From Lentzea albidocapillata subsp. violacea (GTDB lineage Bacteria; Actinomycetota; Actinomycetes; Mycobacteriales; Pseudonocardiaceae), in NCBI RefSeq assembly GCF_900100275.1, contig NZ_FNET01000004.1:62001-126000 (forward strand): a DNA stretch of 64,000 nt. The letters run 5' to 3'. The position numbers and the translations under genes are program-made. The notes beneath the pieces are model-generated. The model did not search any database and was not told where the DNA came from. It saw nothing but the letters and a program-made list of their open reading frames with translations. The stretch's first letter is position 1. Every line of letters begins with the position of its first letter. Of this stretch, positions 32,428 to 41,788 are shown piece by piece.

Positions 32428-32472
32428 GCGTTCGTGCCCGGCGTCCCCGCCGTCGATGCCGGGCACGAACGC
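32428..32472 (+). terminator. Terminator of the DUF3040 gene
   Basis: A perfect 15-bp stem (32428-32442 with 32458-32472) around a 15-base loop, two bases after the stop codon. Confidence 0.75.
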
Positions 32473-32491
32473 ACCGGCTTTCGTCCGAAGA

Positions 32492-32538
32492 CCGGCGCTG
32501 GAGTGGGACGGCTGCTCAACCGTCCGCTCCAGCGCCGG
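32492..32538 (-). terminator. Terminator of the CHRD gene
   Basis: CCGGCGCTGGAG (32492-32503) pairs with CTCCAGCGCCGG (32527-32538), extended inside by GGACGG/CCGTCC around an 8-base loop. It faces the previous hairpin, so the convergent pair has back-to-back terminators. Confidence 0.75.
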
Positions 32539-32543
32539 ATCGC

Positions 32544-33053
32544 CTAGCGGTGGAGCTGGCCGCGCACGGCGCCTGCCGGGTAGTCCGTGTTGTGCACGTT
32601 GACGTAGAAGCGCTCAGGATGGCGGGCGATCTCCTGCGCGAGCGTCCGGCCGACGTGCGAACAGCTGGAACTGGAACCATCAGCCGGTGCTTCGAGGTGC
32701 ACCACCACAGGCCCGGCGGTGCCGGCCGCGCCGCGGTGGATGTGCGCGGCGGACGCGGCCTGGATGCGCTTGACCACGAGGGTCGCGCACACGTGGTCCC
32801 GCTTCACGCGGACGCTCGCGTGGCCGCGGCCGTCGGGATCACCCGGTCCGGGCACCTCGGCGGCGCCGGTGAGCCGGGCGCTGCGATGCACTGAGCCGAG
32901 TCCCAGATCGAGGTCGAGACCAAGTCCGATGCCGATGTTCACGCCTGAACCGTGCGAGCCGTGGTCATCGGCTTGCGCCGCGGGCGCGAACCCGGCGAAC
33001 AAGAACGCAGACACGGCGACCGGGGCGATCAGATTTCGGATGTGACGCTTCAC
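32544..33053 (-). CDS. Secreted CHRD-domain protein
   Basis: 169 residues from GTG 33053 (GGAGG upstream). Signal peptide (LIAPVAVSAFLFAGFAPAAQA-D), a short His/Gly stretch, a Gly-Leu-Asp low-complexity run (GIGLGLDLDLGLG), then a CHRD domain: ARLTGAAEVPGPGDPDGRGHASVRV, AAHIHRGAAGTAGPVVVHL, FYVNVHNTDYPAGAVRGQL. CHRD domains occur in exported proteins of unclear role. The start choice discards an 11-residue extension. Confidence 0.88.
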   Translation of the reverse strand: MKRHIRNLIAPVAVSAFLFAGFAPAAQADDHGSHGSGVNIGIGLGLDLDLGLGSVHRSARLTGAAEVPGPGDPDGRGHASVRVKRDHVCATLVVKRIQAASAAHIHRGAAGTAGPVVVHLEAPADGSSSSCSHVGRTLAQEIARHPERFYVNVHNTDYPAGAVRGQLHR

Positions 33054-33070
33054 CTGAACCTCCACGCAGA

Positions 33071-33097
33071 GCGAATGGTCTGTCACTCTCCATTCGC
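33071..33097 (-). terminator. Terminator after the flavin reductase gene
   Basis: GCGAATGG (33071-33078) pairs with CCATTCGC (33090-33097) around 11 bases, just past the reductase stop at 33140. Confidence 0.6.
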
Positions 33098-33139
33098 GAC
33101 GGGAAGCGATCCGGATTGCCCGTCTGATCCGCGCGGTGC

Positions 33140-34339
33140 TCAGACCGCGGCGTCGGACAGGCGGCGAACGTCTACCTGCCGCCGGGTCTGGATCAGGTCG
33201 CGCACGCCGCCGAGCCCTTCTTCCCAGCAGTTGACGTGCATTCCCGCCACCACCTCGCCGTCCGCGAGCCAGAAGGCGTGGAACGCCCTGCCGTCGATAT
33301 CTCCCCTGGTGACGACCTGATCGTGACCACCGGGGTGGCCGGTGAACTCCATTCCGACGTCGTACTGGTCCGTGAAGAAATACGGCAGTTCGTCGTAGAC
33401 GACCTCGTGTCCGAGCATCGCCCTCGCCGCGGCCTTGCCGCTCTCCACCGCGTTCGCCCAGTGCTCGACCCGCAGCCGCCCGCCGTACCTGGCGCTCGGG
33501 ATGGCGGCGACGTCACCCGCCGCGTAGATGTCCGGATCGTCGGTGCGCAGGGACGCGTCGACCCGGATCCCGCCGGCCTCTGTGGCGAGGCCGGCCTGTT
33601 CGGCCAGCGAGATGTTCGGGTGGGCACCGATGCCGGCCACCACGAGGTCAGCGGGGATCTCCTGGCCGTCCGACGTGATCACCGCCGTGACCCGGTCGCT
33701 CCCCCGCAGTTCGGCGACCTGGGTGCCGAAGCGGAAGTCGACGCCGTTGCCGCGGTGCAGGTCGGCGAAGAACCCGCCGATCCGTGGACCCAGCGCGGCG
33801 TGCAGCGGTGTCGGCGCGGGCTCGACCACCGTGACCGGGCAACCACGGCTTCGAGCGGCCGCGGCGATCTCCAGGCCGATCCACCCCGCACCTGCGACGA
33901 CCACCCGGCCACCGGCGTGCAGTGCCTCGCGCAGCCGGTCCGCCTCGCCGATCCGGCGAAGGTGGTGCACGCCGGCGAGATCGGCACCGGGCACGCGCAG
34001 GCGCCGTGGACGCGAGCCCGTGGCGAGCAGCAGTTTCGTGTAGCGAATCCGCTCGCCGCCGGCGATCTCGACTTCACGAGCCGCACGGTCCAGGCCTGTC
34101 ACCGGGCTTCCGAGCCTCAGCTCGACCGAGTTGGCCTCATACCAATGCTCGTCGTGCAGGTACACCGCGGCGCGTTCCCGCGTTCCGAGCAGGTAGTCCT
34201 TCGACAGCGGCGGACGGTCGTAAGGCCGCTCATGTTCGTCACCGAGCAGCACGACCCGTCCGCCGAAGCCCTCCTCCCTCAGCGTCCGCACCGCGTTCGC
34301 CGCGGCCAGACCGGCGCCGACGACGACGAGTTCGGTCAT
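33140..34339 (-). CDS. NAD(P)H-dependent ferredoxin/rubredoxin reductase-type flavoprotein
   Basis: 399 residues. FAD site VVVGAGLAAANAVRTLREEGFGG at the N-terminus, PYDRPPLSKDYLLG, NAD site VVVAGAGWIGLEIAAAARSRG, second FAD motif TDDPDIYAAGDVAAIP and the reductase C-terminal domain (EHWANAVESGKAAARAMLG; VVAGMHVNCWEEG). It passes electrons from NAD(P)H to a ferredoxin, rubredoxin or similar partner; none is encoded here. Its start overlaps the DoxX stop (ATGA), so the two are translated together. Confidence 0.9.
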   Translation of the reverse strand: MTELVVVGAGLAAANAVRTLREEGFGGRVVLLGDEHERPYDRPPLSKDYLLGTRERAAVYLHDEHWYEANSVELRLGSPVTGLDRAAREVEIAGGERIRYTKLLLATGSRPRRLRVPGADLAGVHHLRRIGEADRLREALHAGGRVVVAGAGWIGLEIAAAARSRGCPVTVVEPAPTPLHAALGPRIGGFFADLHRGNGVDFRFGTQVAELRGSDRVTAVITSDGQEIPADLVVAGIGAHPNISLAEQAGLATEAGGIRVDASLRTDDPDIYAAGDVAAIPSARYGGRLRVEHWANAVESGKAAARAMLGHEVVYDELPYFFTDQYDVGMEFTGHPGGHDQVVTRGDIDGRAFHAFWLADGEVVAGMHVNCWEEGLGGVRDLIQTRRQVDVRRLSDAAV

Positions 34340-34764
34340 GCGGCCCTCCCCTGCCGGGACCACACCGCGAGCCGAGCGAGCGCGAGCGCCGCCACGAGCA
34401 GGCCGAAGTCGCGCAGTGCGACGTCGAAGAGACCGGGGCCGGTCACGAGGTTGACGATGATCCCGGCCAGCCACGCGGCGACCAGCAGGCCACCGAACCG
34501 CGGCGCGACGGCGACCACCAGTCCCGCGACGATCTCGATCACTCCGACGGCGTACATCGCCTGCTGAGCCGTGCCCGGCACCACCCCGTCGATCCACGTC
34601 GCGAGGTACGGCGGCCAGTCGACGAGCAGGTTCGTGAACTTGTCCAGGCCGAACAACACCGGCGCGATGGTGAACACCGTCCGCAACAGCACGAACGCCT
34701 GATAGGCCGGGTCAGCGCGCAGAACACCGGACGCGGACCGACCGTGGGAGACCTCGGTAGCCAT
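34336..34764 (-). CDS. DoxX-family membrane protein
   Basis: 142 residues from ATG 34764 (AAGG seven bases upstream). Four membrane helices: AFVLLRTVFTIAPVLFGLDKFTNLL, QQAMYAVGVIEIVAGLVVAV, FGGLLVAAWLAGIIVNLVTG, LRDFGLLVAALALARLAVW. DoxX-like proteins associate with redox enzymes; the coupled flavin reductase downstream fits. Unlike the broken DoxX gene at 15432, this one is intact. Confidence 0.88.
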   Translation of the reverse strand: MATEVSHGRSASGVLRADPAYQAFVLLRTVFTIAPVLFGLDKFTNLLVDWPPYLATWIDGVVPGTAQQAMYAVGVIEIVAGLVVAVAPRFGGLLVAAWLAGIIVNLVTGPGLFDVALRDFGLLVAALALARLAVWSRQGRAA

Positions 34765-34772
34765 GACCATCC

Positions 34773-34843
34773 CTTCTAAAAACAAGTTGAGCTGACTTTA
34801 GAACCACTGCCGCGATTTGGTCAACTCAAGTTGGTTTTAGAAG
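34773..34843 (-). promoter_or_regulatory. Promoter of the DoxX operon inside a 24-bp inverted repeat
   Basis: Reverse-strand TTGACC (34819-34824), 18 bases, TAAAGT (34795-34800) form a strong promoter. Arms 34773-34796 and 34820-34843 match at 20 of 24 positions as inverted repeats, each holding CAAGTTGAG/CTCAACTTG and TTCTAAAA. One arm covers the -35, the other the -10 and start. Typical for a repressor binding two sites; the regulator is not adjacent. Confidence 0.6.
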
Positions 34844-34905
34844 CGCGACACGATTGCGACGCCACGCCGACCGCATCCCGACATGGCAGCAGCACCGTCG
34901 GCGCC

Positions 34906-36111
34906 ATGACGGAACCCCTGTCCACCAGGACCACCACCGAACGCAGAACCCATCTGCCGGCCTTGGACGGGTTGCGCGGGGTCGCGATCGCCGGAGTGGT
35001 GTTGTTCCACGCCGGCGACCTCGTGCCAGGCGGGTTTCTCGGCGTGGATCTCTTCTTCGCGCTGTCCGGTTACCTCATCACGGACCTGCTGCTGCGGGAG
35101 ATCGACAAGAGCGGCACCGTGTCGTTGGTGGCCTTCTGGGGCAGGCGGATCCGCCGCCTGCTGCCCGCTCTCGTGACGATGCTCGCCGTTGTCACCGTCG
35201 TGGTCTGGGCGATCGCGCCGGACGACGTGGTGCGCACGACGCTCCGGGACGGCCCGTGGGTGCAGCTGAACCTGGTCAACTGGCATCTGCTCGCCGAGTC
35301 GGCCGGCTACTGGGACCGGTTCGGCACCGGCCGGGTGTTCGAGCACCTGTGGAGCATCGCGGTCGAAGAGCAGTTCTACCTGGTGTGGCCGGTGGTCCTG
35401 GTGGTCCTGGTGGTCCTGGCGCGGTGGGGACGGCGGGTGGAGCACCGGGTCGCGATCAGCGCGGCTCTCGTGTCCGTGCTGTCACTGGGATTGATGGTCC
35501 TGCTGCTCGACACGGCGGACACCACCAGGGTGTACACCGGGACCGACACCAGGGCGTTCTCGCTGCTGCTCGGTGCCGCGGCCGCCACGCGGCCGGTGCG
35601 GGACGCGCTCGCCGGCGCCGTCGGCCGGTGGGCCGGTGCCGTGCTGGTGCTGCTGGCACTGGGAACCGGGACGGCGTGGGTGTTCGCGGCCGGTGCCGAC
35701 TCGGTGTGGCTGTTCATGGGCGGGCTCTTCGCGCACTCGCTGGCCGCCGCGCTGCTGGTCGCGCTGTGCGCGCAGGCTCCGGGAGCACTGGTCGCGAAAG
35801 CCCTTGCCTGGCAACCGTTGCAGTGGCTCGGGCAGCTCTCCTACAGCCTGTACCTGTGGCACTGGCCGGTGTTCGTGCTGTTCCCGCCGGAGCGCGGCTG
35901 GTTCTGGACCGTGACGGCCTGCGCGGTGTCGATCGGGCTGGCCGCGATGTCGAAGTACCTGGTCGAGGACCCGATCCGGTTCCGCGCCAAATGGGCGCGG
36001 GGACGTCGCGGCGTGATCGCGTGCACGGCGGTGATGATCGCTCTCGCGATGTTGTGGCTGCTGATGCCCGTTCCGGCCGCACCCTCGATCGACGTCACCC
36101 GGATCACCTGA
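34906..36111 (+). CDS. Acyltransferase-3 family membrane protein (OafA/YrhL type)
   Basis: 401 residues with about ten membrane helices. HLPALDGLRGVAIAGVVLFHAGDLVPGGFLGVDLFFALSGYLIT carries the family's conserved R and H and the FFxLSGYLIT motif; RRIRRLLPAL and EEQFYLVWP follow. These proteins move acetyl or other acyl groups across the membrane onto sugars of the envelope. No SGNH domain is fused, but a separate SGNH lipoprotein is encoded at 38757. The ribosome site is weak. Confidence 0.9.
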   Translation: MTEPLSTRTTTERRTHLPALDGLRGVAIAGVVLFHAGDLVPGGFLGVDLFFALSGYLITDLLLREIDKSGTVSLVAFWGRRIRRLLPALVTMLAVVTVVVWAIAPDDVVRTTLRDGPWVQLNLVNWHLLAESAGYWDRFGTGRVFEHLWSIAVEEQFYLVWPVVLVVLVVLARWGRRVEHRVAISAALVSVLSLGLMVLLLDTADTTRVYTGTDTRAFSLLLGAAAATRPVRDALAGAVGRWAGAVLVLLALGTGTAWVFAAGADSVWLFMGGLFAHSLAAALLVALCAQAPGALVAKALAWQPLQWLGQLSYSLYLWHWPVFVLFPPERGWFWTVTACAVSIGLAAMSKYLVEDPIRFRAKWARGRRGVIACTAVMIALAMLWLLMPVPAAPSIDVTRIT

Positions 36112-36574
36112 TCAGCGGACAGGTTCGCTCCACATCGGACTCAGGGGTGGTCTGGGTGAAGCGGATCTGCACCTTCATGTCCCGCGCTCCCCCGCTCTGC
36201 ACGTGGACTCCCAGCGTCGTGCACACGATCTGGCCGATTCCCCGCGGTGTCACCTCGTCGGCCGCCAACGGCACCAGCAACCGGATCACGTCCGGCGCGG
36301 TGGTCACCACCACCCGTGGCGTCGAGACAGGTGCGATCTCCGTACGCAGGTTCGAACCGCCAGGTCCGAGCAGTAGCAGGTTCAGGGCCTCGGAAACGGT
36401 GCCGAGCCGGCCCGTTTCACGTAGCTGCGGCTGCAGCTCGCCGCGCGCGTCGACGAAGTAGAGCGTGACTCCCGGTGCCACCCCGGTGGGTGCCTCGCCG
36501 CCATCGTCCACTCCGGACGGCTGCACTCCGCACCCCGCGACCAGCAGCGCCACCACGGGCCAGATTCGCTTCAC
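36104..36574 (-). CDS. Small GerMN-domain lipoprotein
   Basis: 156 residues, GTG start in a GTGA overlap with the kinase. Lipobox VVALLVAGC (Cys15). The rest is a single GerMN domain ([60 protein letters not shown]), as found in LpqB. Its position after a response regulator and kinase copies the mtrA-mtrB-lpqB order, where the lipoprotein tunes the kinase. The 3' end overlaps the acyltransferase gene by 8 bases. Confidence 0.85.
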   Translation of the reverse strand: MKRIWPVVALLVAGCGVQPSGVDDGGEAPTGVAPGVTLYFVDARGELQPQLRETGRLGTVSEALNLLLLGPGGSNLRTEIAPVSTPRVVVTTAPDVIRLLVPLAADEVTPRGIGQIVCTTLGVHVQSGGARDMKVQIRFTQTTPESDVERTCPLIR

Positions 36575-37971
36575 CGGACCTCCGCGTCCCGCGGCAGCAG
36601 CAGGACGAACCGCGCCCCGCCACCATCGATGTTCTCCGCCGTGAGCGTGCCGCCGTGCAGACGGGCGTTCTCCAGCGCGATCGCCAGGCCGAGACCGCTG
36701 CCAGGGGTGCGGCTGCGGGCGGCGTCAGCCTTGTAGAAACGGTCGAACACGTGCGGCAGCACGTGTTCCGGCAGGCCCGGTCCGTTGTCCGTGACCGCGA
36801 CCCGCACCTGCTCACCGGAGGCCGACACGTCCACGCGCACAGGTGGTGCGCCGTGTCGCAGGGCGTTGCCGACCAGATTCGCCACGATGACGTCCAGTCT
36901 GCGCCGGTCCAGCCGCGCGGACACCGCGCCGGGGGCCACCAGCCCGGCCACGCCCAGCCAGTCACGGGCGCGCAGGCAGTCGTGCACCGCACGGGTCACG
37001 TCGACCTCCTCCATGCGCGACTGGGCGGTGCCCGCGTCGAACCGCGAGACCTCCATCAGGTCCTCCACCAGCCGAACCAGCCTCCTGGTCTCGGTGATCG
37101 CCAGTTCCGCCGACTCCCTGGCATCGGGCTCCATGCCGTCCGCCGTCATCGCCAGCACCTCCACCACCGCTGTCAACGTGCTCAGCGGTGTGCGCAGCTC
37201 GTGCGACACGTCCGCGGCGAATCTCCTGGCGTCGGCCTGCATCCGCCGCATCGCGGCCATGGACGTCTGCACCGACCGGGCCATCTCGTTGATCGTGACG
37301 GTGAGGTCGGCGAGCTCGTCGGCACCCTGCGGCTGCGAGCGCGCGTCGAGGTCCCCCGCCGCCAGCCGGCGCGCGGTGTCGCGGAGATCCCGTACCGGGC
37401 GCAGCACGCTGCGCGCCGCGAGCAGCGCGAGCACCACCGCCAGCGGCAGCGCCAGCGCGGCGGTGAGGATCGCGGAGCCCGTCATGTCGTCGATCTCCTG
37501 CTCGACGGCGGTGAGGTCCCGCGCGGCGTACACCTCGATCCCGGACGGGGTCCGGGCACCGTCCAGCGCGGTGGTCATGACGGGGGTGCCGAGCAGCAGC
37601 CACGGCGTTCCCTCCGCCGTGATCCGTTGTGCCATCAACCGTTTCTGGTCGCGTACGGCGCTCCGCAGCGCGTCGGTGACCAGCGCGGAGACCGAACCGT
37701 CCGCGGATCGCAGGTCCTGGTAGACCACCAGCGTGTTCCTGCCGACCGCCGCTCGCAGCCGCTCCAGTGCGCTCTGATCGGGAGGACTGGCCAGTTCCGG
37801 CGCGACCGCCGCGATCTGGGCGGCGACCGTTTCGGTGAGCCTCTGCTGTGCCGACGTCACGAGGGCGGTGCTCGCCGATCCCGCCCCGGACCAGGCGACC
37901 GCCGCCGCGCCGAGCACGGTCACCAGCACGAACGCCACCAGCAACCGGGGCCGCAGCCCACGCGGGCTCAT
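36571..37971 (-). CDS. Sensor histidine kinase (OmpR-type partner)
   Basis: 466 residues from ATG 37971 (overlapping the regulator's stop). Helix 1 at residues 10-30, an extracytoplasmic domain of about 130 residues, helix 2 ([19 protein letters not shown]), HAMP ([25 protein letters not shown]), HisKA with phospho-acceptor in [21 protein letters not shown], and HATPase ([37 protein letters not shown]). It reads an envelope signal and phosphorylates the regulator encoded upstream. Confidence 0.92.
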   Translation of the reverse strand: MSPRGLRPRLLVAFVLVTVLGAAAVAWSGAGSASTALVTSAQQRLTETVAAQIAAVAPELASPPDQSALERLRAAVGRNTLVVYQDLRSADGSVSALVTDALRSAVRDQKRLMAQRITAEGTPWLLLGTPVMTTALDGARTPSGIEVYAARDLTAVEQEIDDMTGSAILTAALALPLAVVLALLAARSVLRPVRDLRDTARRLAAGDLDARSQPQGADELADLTVTINEMARSVQTSMAAMRRMQADARRFAADVSHELRTPLSTLTAVVEVLAMTADGMEPDARESAELAITETRRLVRLVEDLMEVSRFDAGTAQSRMEEVDVTRAVHDCLRARDWLGVAGLVAPGAVSARLDRRRLDVIVANLVGNALRHGAPPVRVDVSASGEQVRVAVTDNGPGLPEHVLPHVFDRFYKADAARSRTPGSGLGLAIALENARLHGGTLTAENIDGGGARFVLLLPRDAEVR

Positions 37972-38642
37972 ACCGGCCCGAACCGGTAGCCGAACCCGCG
38001 CACGGTCTGCACGTGCGCCGGGGTGCCGGGACTGGCCTCGATCTTCGCCCGCAACCGCTGCACGCAGTTGTCGACCAGCCGGGAGTCGCCGAGGTAGTCG
38101 TGCTCCCACACCTCCTGCAGCAACTGCTGCCTGCTGAACACCCTGCCCGGAGCGCCGGACAGGGTCAGCAACAACCTCAGCTCGCTCGGTGTCAGTGCCA
38201 CCGGCGCACCGCGCACCTCGACGGTCAACGCCGCGGTGTCGATCCGCAGGTCACCGAGCACCCGGACGCCGTCGGCGACGCTCGTGCTACGTCGCAGCAC
38301 CGCCCGGATCCGCGCGTCGAGAACCGTGGGCCGCACAGGCTTGACCACGTAGTCGTCCGCACCCGCCGCCAGCCCGCCGACCACGTCGAAGTCGTCGCCC
38401 CGCGCGGTCAGCATGATCACGGGCACCTCGCCCTGCGCCCGGATGCGACGGCACACCTCGAAGCCGTCGACGCCCGGCAGCATCAGATCGAGCACCACCA
38501 GGTCCGGAGTGGACGATCGGAACCCGCGCAGCCCTTCCTCCCCCGTGTCCGCGGTGCGCACCTCGTGGCCGTGTCTGCTCAGCGCGAGCTCGAGCCCCCG
38601 CCGGACCAGTGGATCATCCTCGATGAGCAGAATCGCCGCCAC
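37968..38642 (-). CDS. OmpR-type response regulator
   Basis: 224 residues from GTG 38642 ([25 protein letters not shown]). Receiver: acidic DD pair, phosphorylated Asp in [13 protein letters not shown], Thr and Lys in MLTARG and DDYVVKPV. The C-terminal winged helix is [53 protein letters not shown]. Longer in-frame starts (GTG 38660/38663) exist. It leads the regulator-kinase-lipoprotein operon. Confidence 0.9.
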   Translation of the reverse strand: MAAILLIEDDPLVRRGLELALSRHGHEVRTADTGEEGLRGFRSSTPDLVVLDLMLPGVDGFEVCRRIRAQGEVPVIMLTARGDDFDVVGGLAAGADDYVVKPVRPTVLDARIRAVLRRSTSVADGVRVLGDLRIDTAALTVEVRGAPVALTPSELRLLLTLSGAPGRVFSRQQLLQEVWEHDYLGDSRLVDNCVQRLRAKIEASPGTPAHVQTVRGFGYRFGPV

Positions 38643-38756
38643 GCCGTCGAGTATGGACACCACCCGCCCCGGATGGCCGGTGACAGCGCTCGCCTGCGAC
38701 ACAAACGCGACAAAGCGGCGGATCTCCCGGGACACGCCGGTGGCACCGTCGAGTCC

Positions 38757-39500
38757 ATGACCAAGTCACGACGCATCGCGTCCGGCCTGACCGGCCTGCT
38801 CCTGCTCACCACCGCCTGCACCGGTCAGTCGCCGGCAACCGACGCGCCCGCCGGGCAGGCACTGTCCAAAGTGCTCTTCGTCGGTGACTCCATCGCCGTC
38901 GGAGAGGCGTTGCCGCTGACCGCCGCGTTCAAGGCGAGCGGCGTCGACTTCCAGTCGGTCGCCGCCGAAGGCGGTGGCAACGTCGTCGGGCCGTTCTCCG
39001 ACAAGAACTGGCAGAAGCTGCCCGGGCAGCTCGCCTCCGCCAAGTCCCCGGTGGTGATCTACCAGCTCACGACGTACGACTGGGGCAGCGACCAGGAACA
39101 GCGGGCAGGTTACGAGAAACTGCTCCAGACGGTGACCGGAACCGGCGCGAAGCTGGTGTTCGTCACCGCGCCGCCGATCCGGCCCGACGACTTCTACCAG
39201 CCGCACATGGCCGAGCTCGACCGCGCGCCCCAGGTCGCGCGAGAGGTCGCCGAAGCTTCCTCCGGCCAGGCGACGCTGCTCGACGCGGGCACGGTGTGGG
39301 GCAGCACCTACCGGCAGACCAGGGACGGCAAGCCGGACCGCAGCGCGGACGGCATCCACACCTGTCCGCAGGGTGCCGCACGCTTCACCGCCTGGCTGCT
39401 GACCGAACTGGCGAAGCTCCACCCCGGCTTCACCCCGGCCGACCCCCAGACCTGGGCGAACACCGGCTGGTCCGCTGATCAGCACTTCAAGGGCTGCTGA
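38757..39500 (+). CDS. SGNH/GDSL-hydrolase lipoprotein
   Basis: 247 residues; lipoprotein signal LTGLLLLTTAC. SGNH block I is KVLFVGDSIAVGEALPL with the catalytic Ser, and block V is SADGIHTCPQGAARF with Asp and His. GNVVG may supply block II. Stand-alone SGNH proteins often complete acylation of cell-wall or secreted polysaccharides together with an acyltransferase-3 protein, one of which is encoded at 34906. It diverges from the two-component operon, a possible regulator. Confidence 0.87.
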   Translation: MTKSRRIASGLTGLLLLTTACTGQSPATDAPAGQALSKVLFVGDSIAVGEALPLTAAFKASGVDFQSVAAEGGGNVVGPFSDKNWQKLPGQLASAKSPVVIYQLTTYDWGSDQEQRAGYEKLLQTVTGTGAKLVFVTAPPIRPDDFYQPHMAELDRAPQVAREVAEASSGQATLLDAGTVWGSTYRQTRDGKPDRSADGIHTCPQGAARFTAWLLTELAKLHPGFTPADPQTWANTGWSADQHFKGC

Positions 39501-39513
39501 CCGGCCCACCCTT

Positions 39514-39556
39514 CGGCGTGTCCACACAGGACGAACCGGAGCCGCTGGACACGCCG
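39514..39556 (+). terminator. Terminator after the SGNH gene
   Basis: CGGCGTGTCC (39514-39523) pairs with GGACACGCCG (39547-39556) around 23 bases. The rest of this 135-base gap shows only a weak promoter region for the phosphatase gene. Confidence 0.55.
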
Positions 39557-39635
39557 GCACCAGCGCCCCGTCCGAGCGCGACGCCCACCAGGGCGCAGTC
39601 CGCCACAGGACGATCTGATGTGGTTGGCTGCGTAG

Positions 39636-41258
39636 GTGAACTCCGCCGTCTCCGATGATCGCACGGGCGAGGACGACGTCACGCTCCGTCCGGACGACGA
39701 GCGCGGGCTTCGGCTTCTCATGGCTCTGCTCGGCCCTGTGCTCGACGACGCGCCGCTGGGGTTCGCGGTGCTCGACGACACGATGCGCTACCTGTACGTC
39801 AACAGCTACCTCGCCGCCCTGCACGGCCTGCCGGTGAGTCAGCTGCTCGGCAAGTCCATCGCCGAGGTGCACCCGGCCGACTACGTCGTGGCGGTCCAGG
39901 ATCGTCTGCAACGCGTGTTCGACACCGGCGAGGTGGACCACGACGCCGACCTCGACCTGTCCACCTCGGGCGACGAGATCCAGCTGATGGTCAACCGGTT
40001 TCCACTGCGGGATCCGGCCGGAGCCGTCGTCGGTGTCGCCGTCACCGTCCAGGACGTCACGCAACAGCGGAAGATCGCCGCTCTGCTGGCGGAGCAGCAG
40101 TACCTGCGGGTGCAGGCCGACCTGGCTGACCAGCTCGAACAGGCACAACGCATCGGCGGGCTCGGGTCGTGGGAGATCGACCTGCGGTCGGGCGAGGTGC
40201 GCTGGTCGCGGCAGATGTGCCGGATCGCGGGGATGGATCACGTTCCCACCAGCCTGGGCGAGGCCCTCGCACTGGTGCACCCCGACGACCTCTCCATCGC
40301 CCGGCGGTACTACGAAGCGCTCTCGGCAGGCCGCGCCTCGCGTGCCGAATCCCGCATGATCCGCCCCGATGGCACCACCATCACCGTGCTGAGCGCGGGT
40401 GAACCGGTCAAGGACGACACAGGTGCCGTGGTGGCGTTGCGTGGCACCGCGGTCGACAAGACAGCGCAGCGAACAGCCGAGAACGCGGCACGGGTGGCTC
40501 GCGCCGACGCCGAAGCGGCGAAGTCCGCGCAACGCGTCGATCGCGACGCGCTCGTACGCCTCCAACGTGCCCTGTTGCCCGCGTCCATCCCGACGATCAC
40601 GGGGCTGAACGTGGGCGTGGCGTACGAGCCGGCCAACAACCCCGCGGGCATCGGCGGCGACTTCTACGACTGCTTCGCGATCGGGGACGGGCTGTTCGGG
40701 TTCACCATCGGCGACGTGGCCGGCCACGACATCGGAGCGGCGACCACGATGGCCCAGGTCCGCGCCGCCGTCCGCGCCTATGCCGTGGAGGACCCCTCGC
40801 CCGGCTCGGTGCTGCGCAGGCTCAACCGGCTCATGCTGAACGAACCGGAACTCGTCATGACGACGATGCTGTTCGGCACGTACCGCACCGCGGACAGGGT
40901 GCTCACCTACAGCAACGCCGGACATCCGAAACCCGTGCTGTGCAGACAGGGCCACGCGTCCCGCCTGGACGATCGCCACGGACCGGCACTCAGCGCGATC
41001 GAACGCGCCGAGGACTACCCGGAGGCGTCGCTCCTGCTCGAGCCCGACGACGTGCTGGTCTGGTACACCGACGGCCTCGTCGAGCGGCGGAGCACCGACT
41101 TCGAGATCATGACCGGCCGGCTCTGCGGGATCCTGGCGGCCCGGATGCCGGCGTCCGCCGGTGAGCTGCCCGCCGACCTGGTGGCGCAGCTCGTCCGGGA
41201 GGAGCAGGACGACGACGTCTGCGTGCTGGCCATCATCTGCGGTTCAGAGGCCGGCTGA
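39636..41258 (+). CDS. PAS-PAS-PP2C (SpoIIE/RsbU-type) phosphatase
   Basis: 540 residues. Two PAS domains (about 35-150, FAVLDDTMRYLYVNSYLAALHG; and 165-290, RIGGLGSWEIDLRSGEVRWSRQMCRI), a coiled linker, then a SpoIIE phosphatase with metal ligands in GIGGDFYDCF, GDVAGHDIG and YTDGLVE. Such enzymes dephosphorylate STAS anti-anti-sigma proteins and so free a sigma factor. The convergent gene encodes a matching anti-sigma kinase and a STAS protein lies 1.5 kb on, so most parts of a switch are here; no sigma gene is adjacent. Confidence 0.92.
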   Translation: MNSAVSDDRTGEDDVTLRPDDERGLRLLMALLGPVLDDAPLGFAVLDDTMRYLYVNSYLAALHGLPVSQLLGKSIAEVHPADYVVAVQDRLQRVFDTGEVDHDADLDLSTSGDEIQLMVNRFPLRDPAGAVVGVAVTVQDVTQQRKIAALLAEQQYLRVQADLADQLEQAQRIGGLGSWEIDLRSGEVRWSRQMCRIAGMDHVPTSLGEALALVHPDDLSIARRYYEALSAGRASRAESRMIRPDGTTITVLSAGEPVKDDTGAVVALRGTAVDKTAQRTAENAARVARADAEAAKSAQRVDRDALVRLQRALLPASIPTITGLNVGVAYEPANNPAGIGGDFYDCFAIGDGLFGFTIGDVAGHDIGAATTMAQVRAAVRAYAVEDPSPGSVLRRLNRLMLNEPELVMTTMLFGTYRTADRVLTYSNAGHPKPVLCRQGHASRLDDRHGPALSAIERAEDYPEASLLLEPDDVLVWYTDGLVERRSTDFEIMTGRLCGILAARMPASAGELPADLVAQLVREEQDDDVCVLAIICGSEAG

Positions 41259-41699
41259 CGCAGGTCGTTCCGCGTCGCCGCACGACGCGGCCGCGTCCGT
41301 GCCACAGCGGACCGACGCGAACACGGTCTTGCCACCGCCGGGCAGGGGGTGTGTGCCCCACTCACGTGAGAGGTTGTCGACCACCACGATCCCACGGCCT
41401 CGTGTGTCGCCCAGTCGCGATCGTCCGTGCATGGGTTGCGAATCCGAGGTGTCGTCCACCTCGACCGTGATCTCACACTTCGCGTTGGCGCGCAGGACGC
41501 GGAGCCTGCCGGTACCCGCCGTGTGGTCCAGGACGTTCGACACGAGCTCGGTCACCACGAGCAGGACGTCGTAGCGGTGGTCCTCGCCGAGATCACGCAG
41601 TCGCGAGGTGAGCTGTCCGCGCAACGCCGACATCACGATGCCGGGATCGATGAGCAGGTCCAGCACCATGGACCTGGAGTCTTCCTCGACGGTCGTCAT
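41244..41699 (-). CDS. RsbW-like anti-sigma factor/serine kinase
   Basis: 151 residues from ATG 41699. A HATPase_c_2 domain: LLVVTELVSNVLDHT (N box), ITVEVDDTSDSQP (G1 Asp) and DTRGRGIVVVDNLSREWG (G2). These proteins bind a sigma factor or phosphorylate a STAS antagonist. Its end overlaps the phosphatase gene by 15 bases in convergent orientation. An upstream in-frame start at 41741 would add 14 Cys/Gly-rich residues and is less likely. Confidence 0.88.
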   Translation of the reverse strand: MTTVEEDSRSMVLDLLIDPGIVMSALRGQLTSRLRDLGEDHRYDVLLVVTELVSNVLDHTAGTGRLRVLRANAKCEITVEVDDTSDSQPMHGRSRLGDTRGRGIVVVDNLSREWGTHPLPGGGKTVFASVRCGTDAAASCGDAERPASAGL

Positions 41700-41788
41700 G
41701 TGGGTGCCTCCGCATGGGCATGCACGGAATCCGCTGGGCACGGCTCGGCTGACGCTACCTGCGGCCTGGCCGTGCGGGATTCATTGCA

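Noticed and set aside
35391..35420. Triple repeat of GTGGTCCTG
   Set aside because: It lies inside a membrane helix of the acyltransferase (VVLVVLVVL) and keeps the frame; a simple low-complexity helix, not a regulatory or CRISPR repeat.
38766..40979. 737-codon reverse-strand frame
   Set aside because: Antisense to the SGNH and PP2C genes, both of which have clear catalytic motifs; no domain in the shadow.
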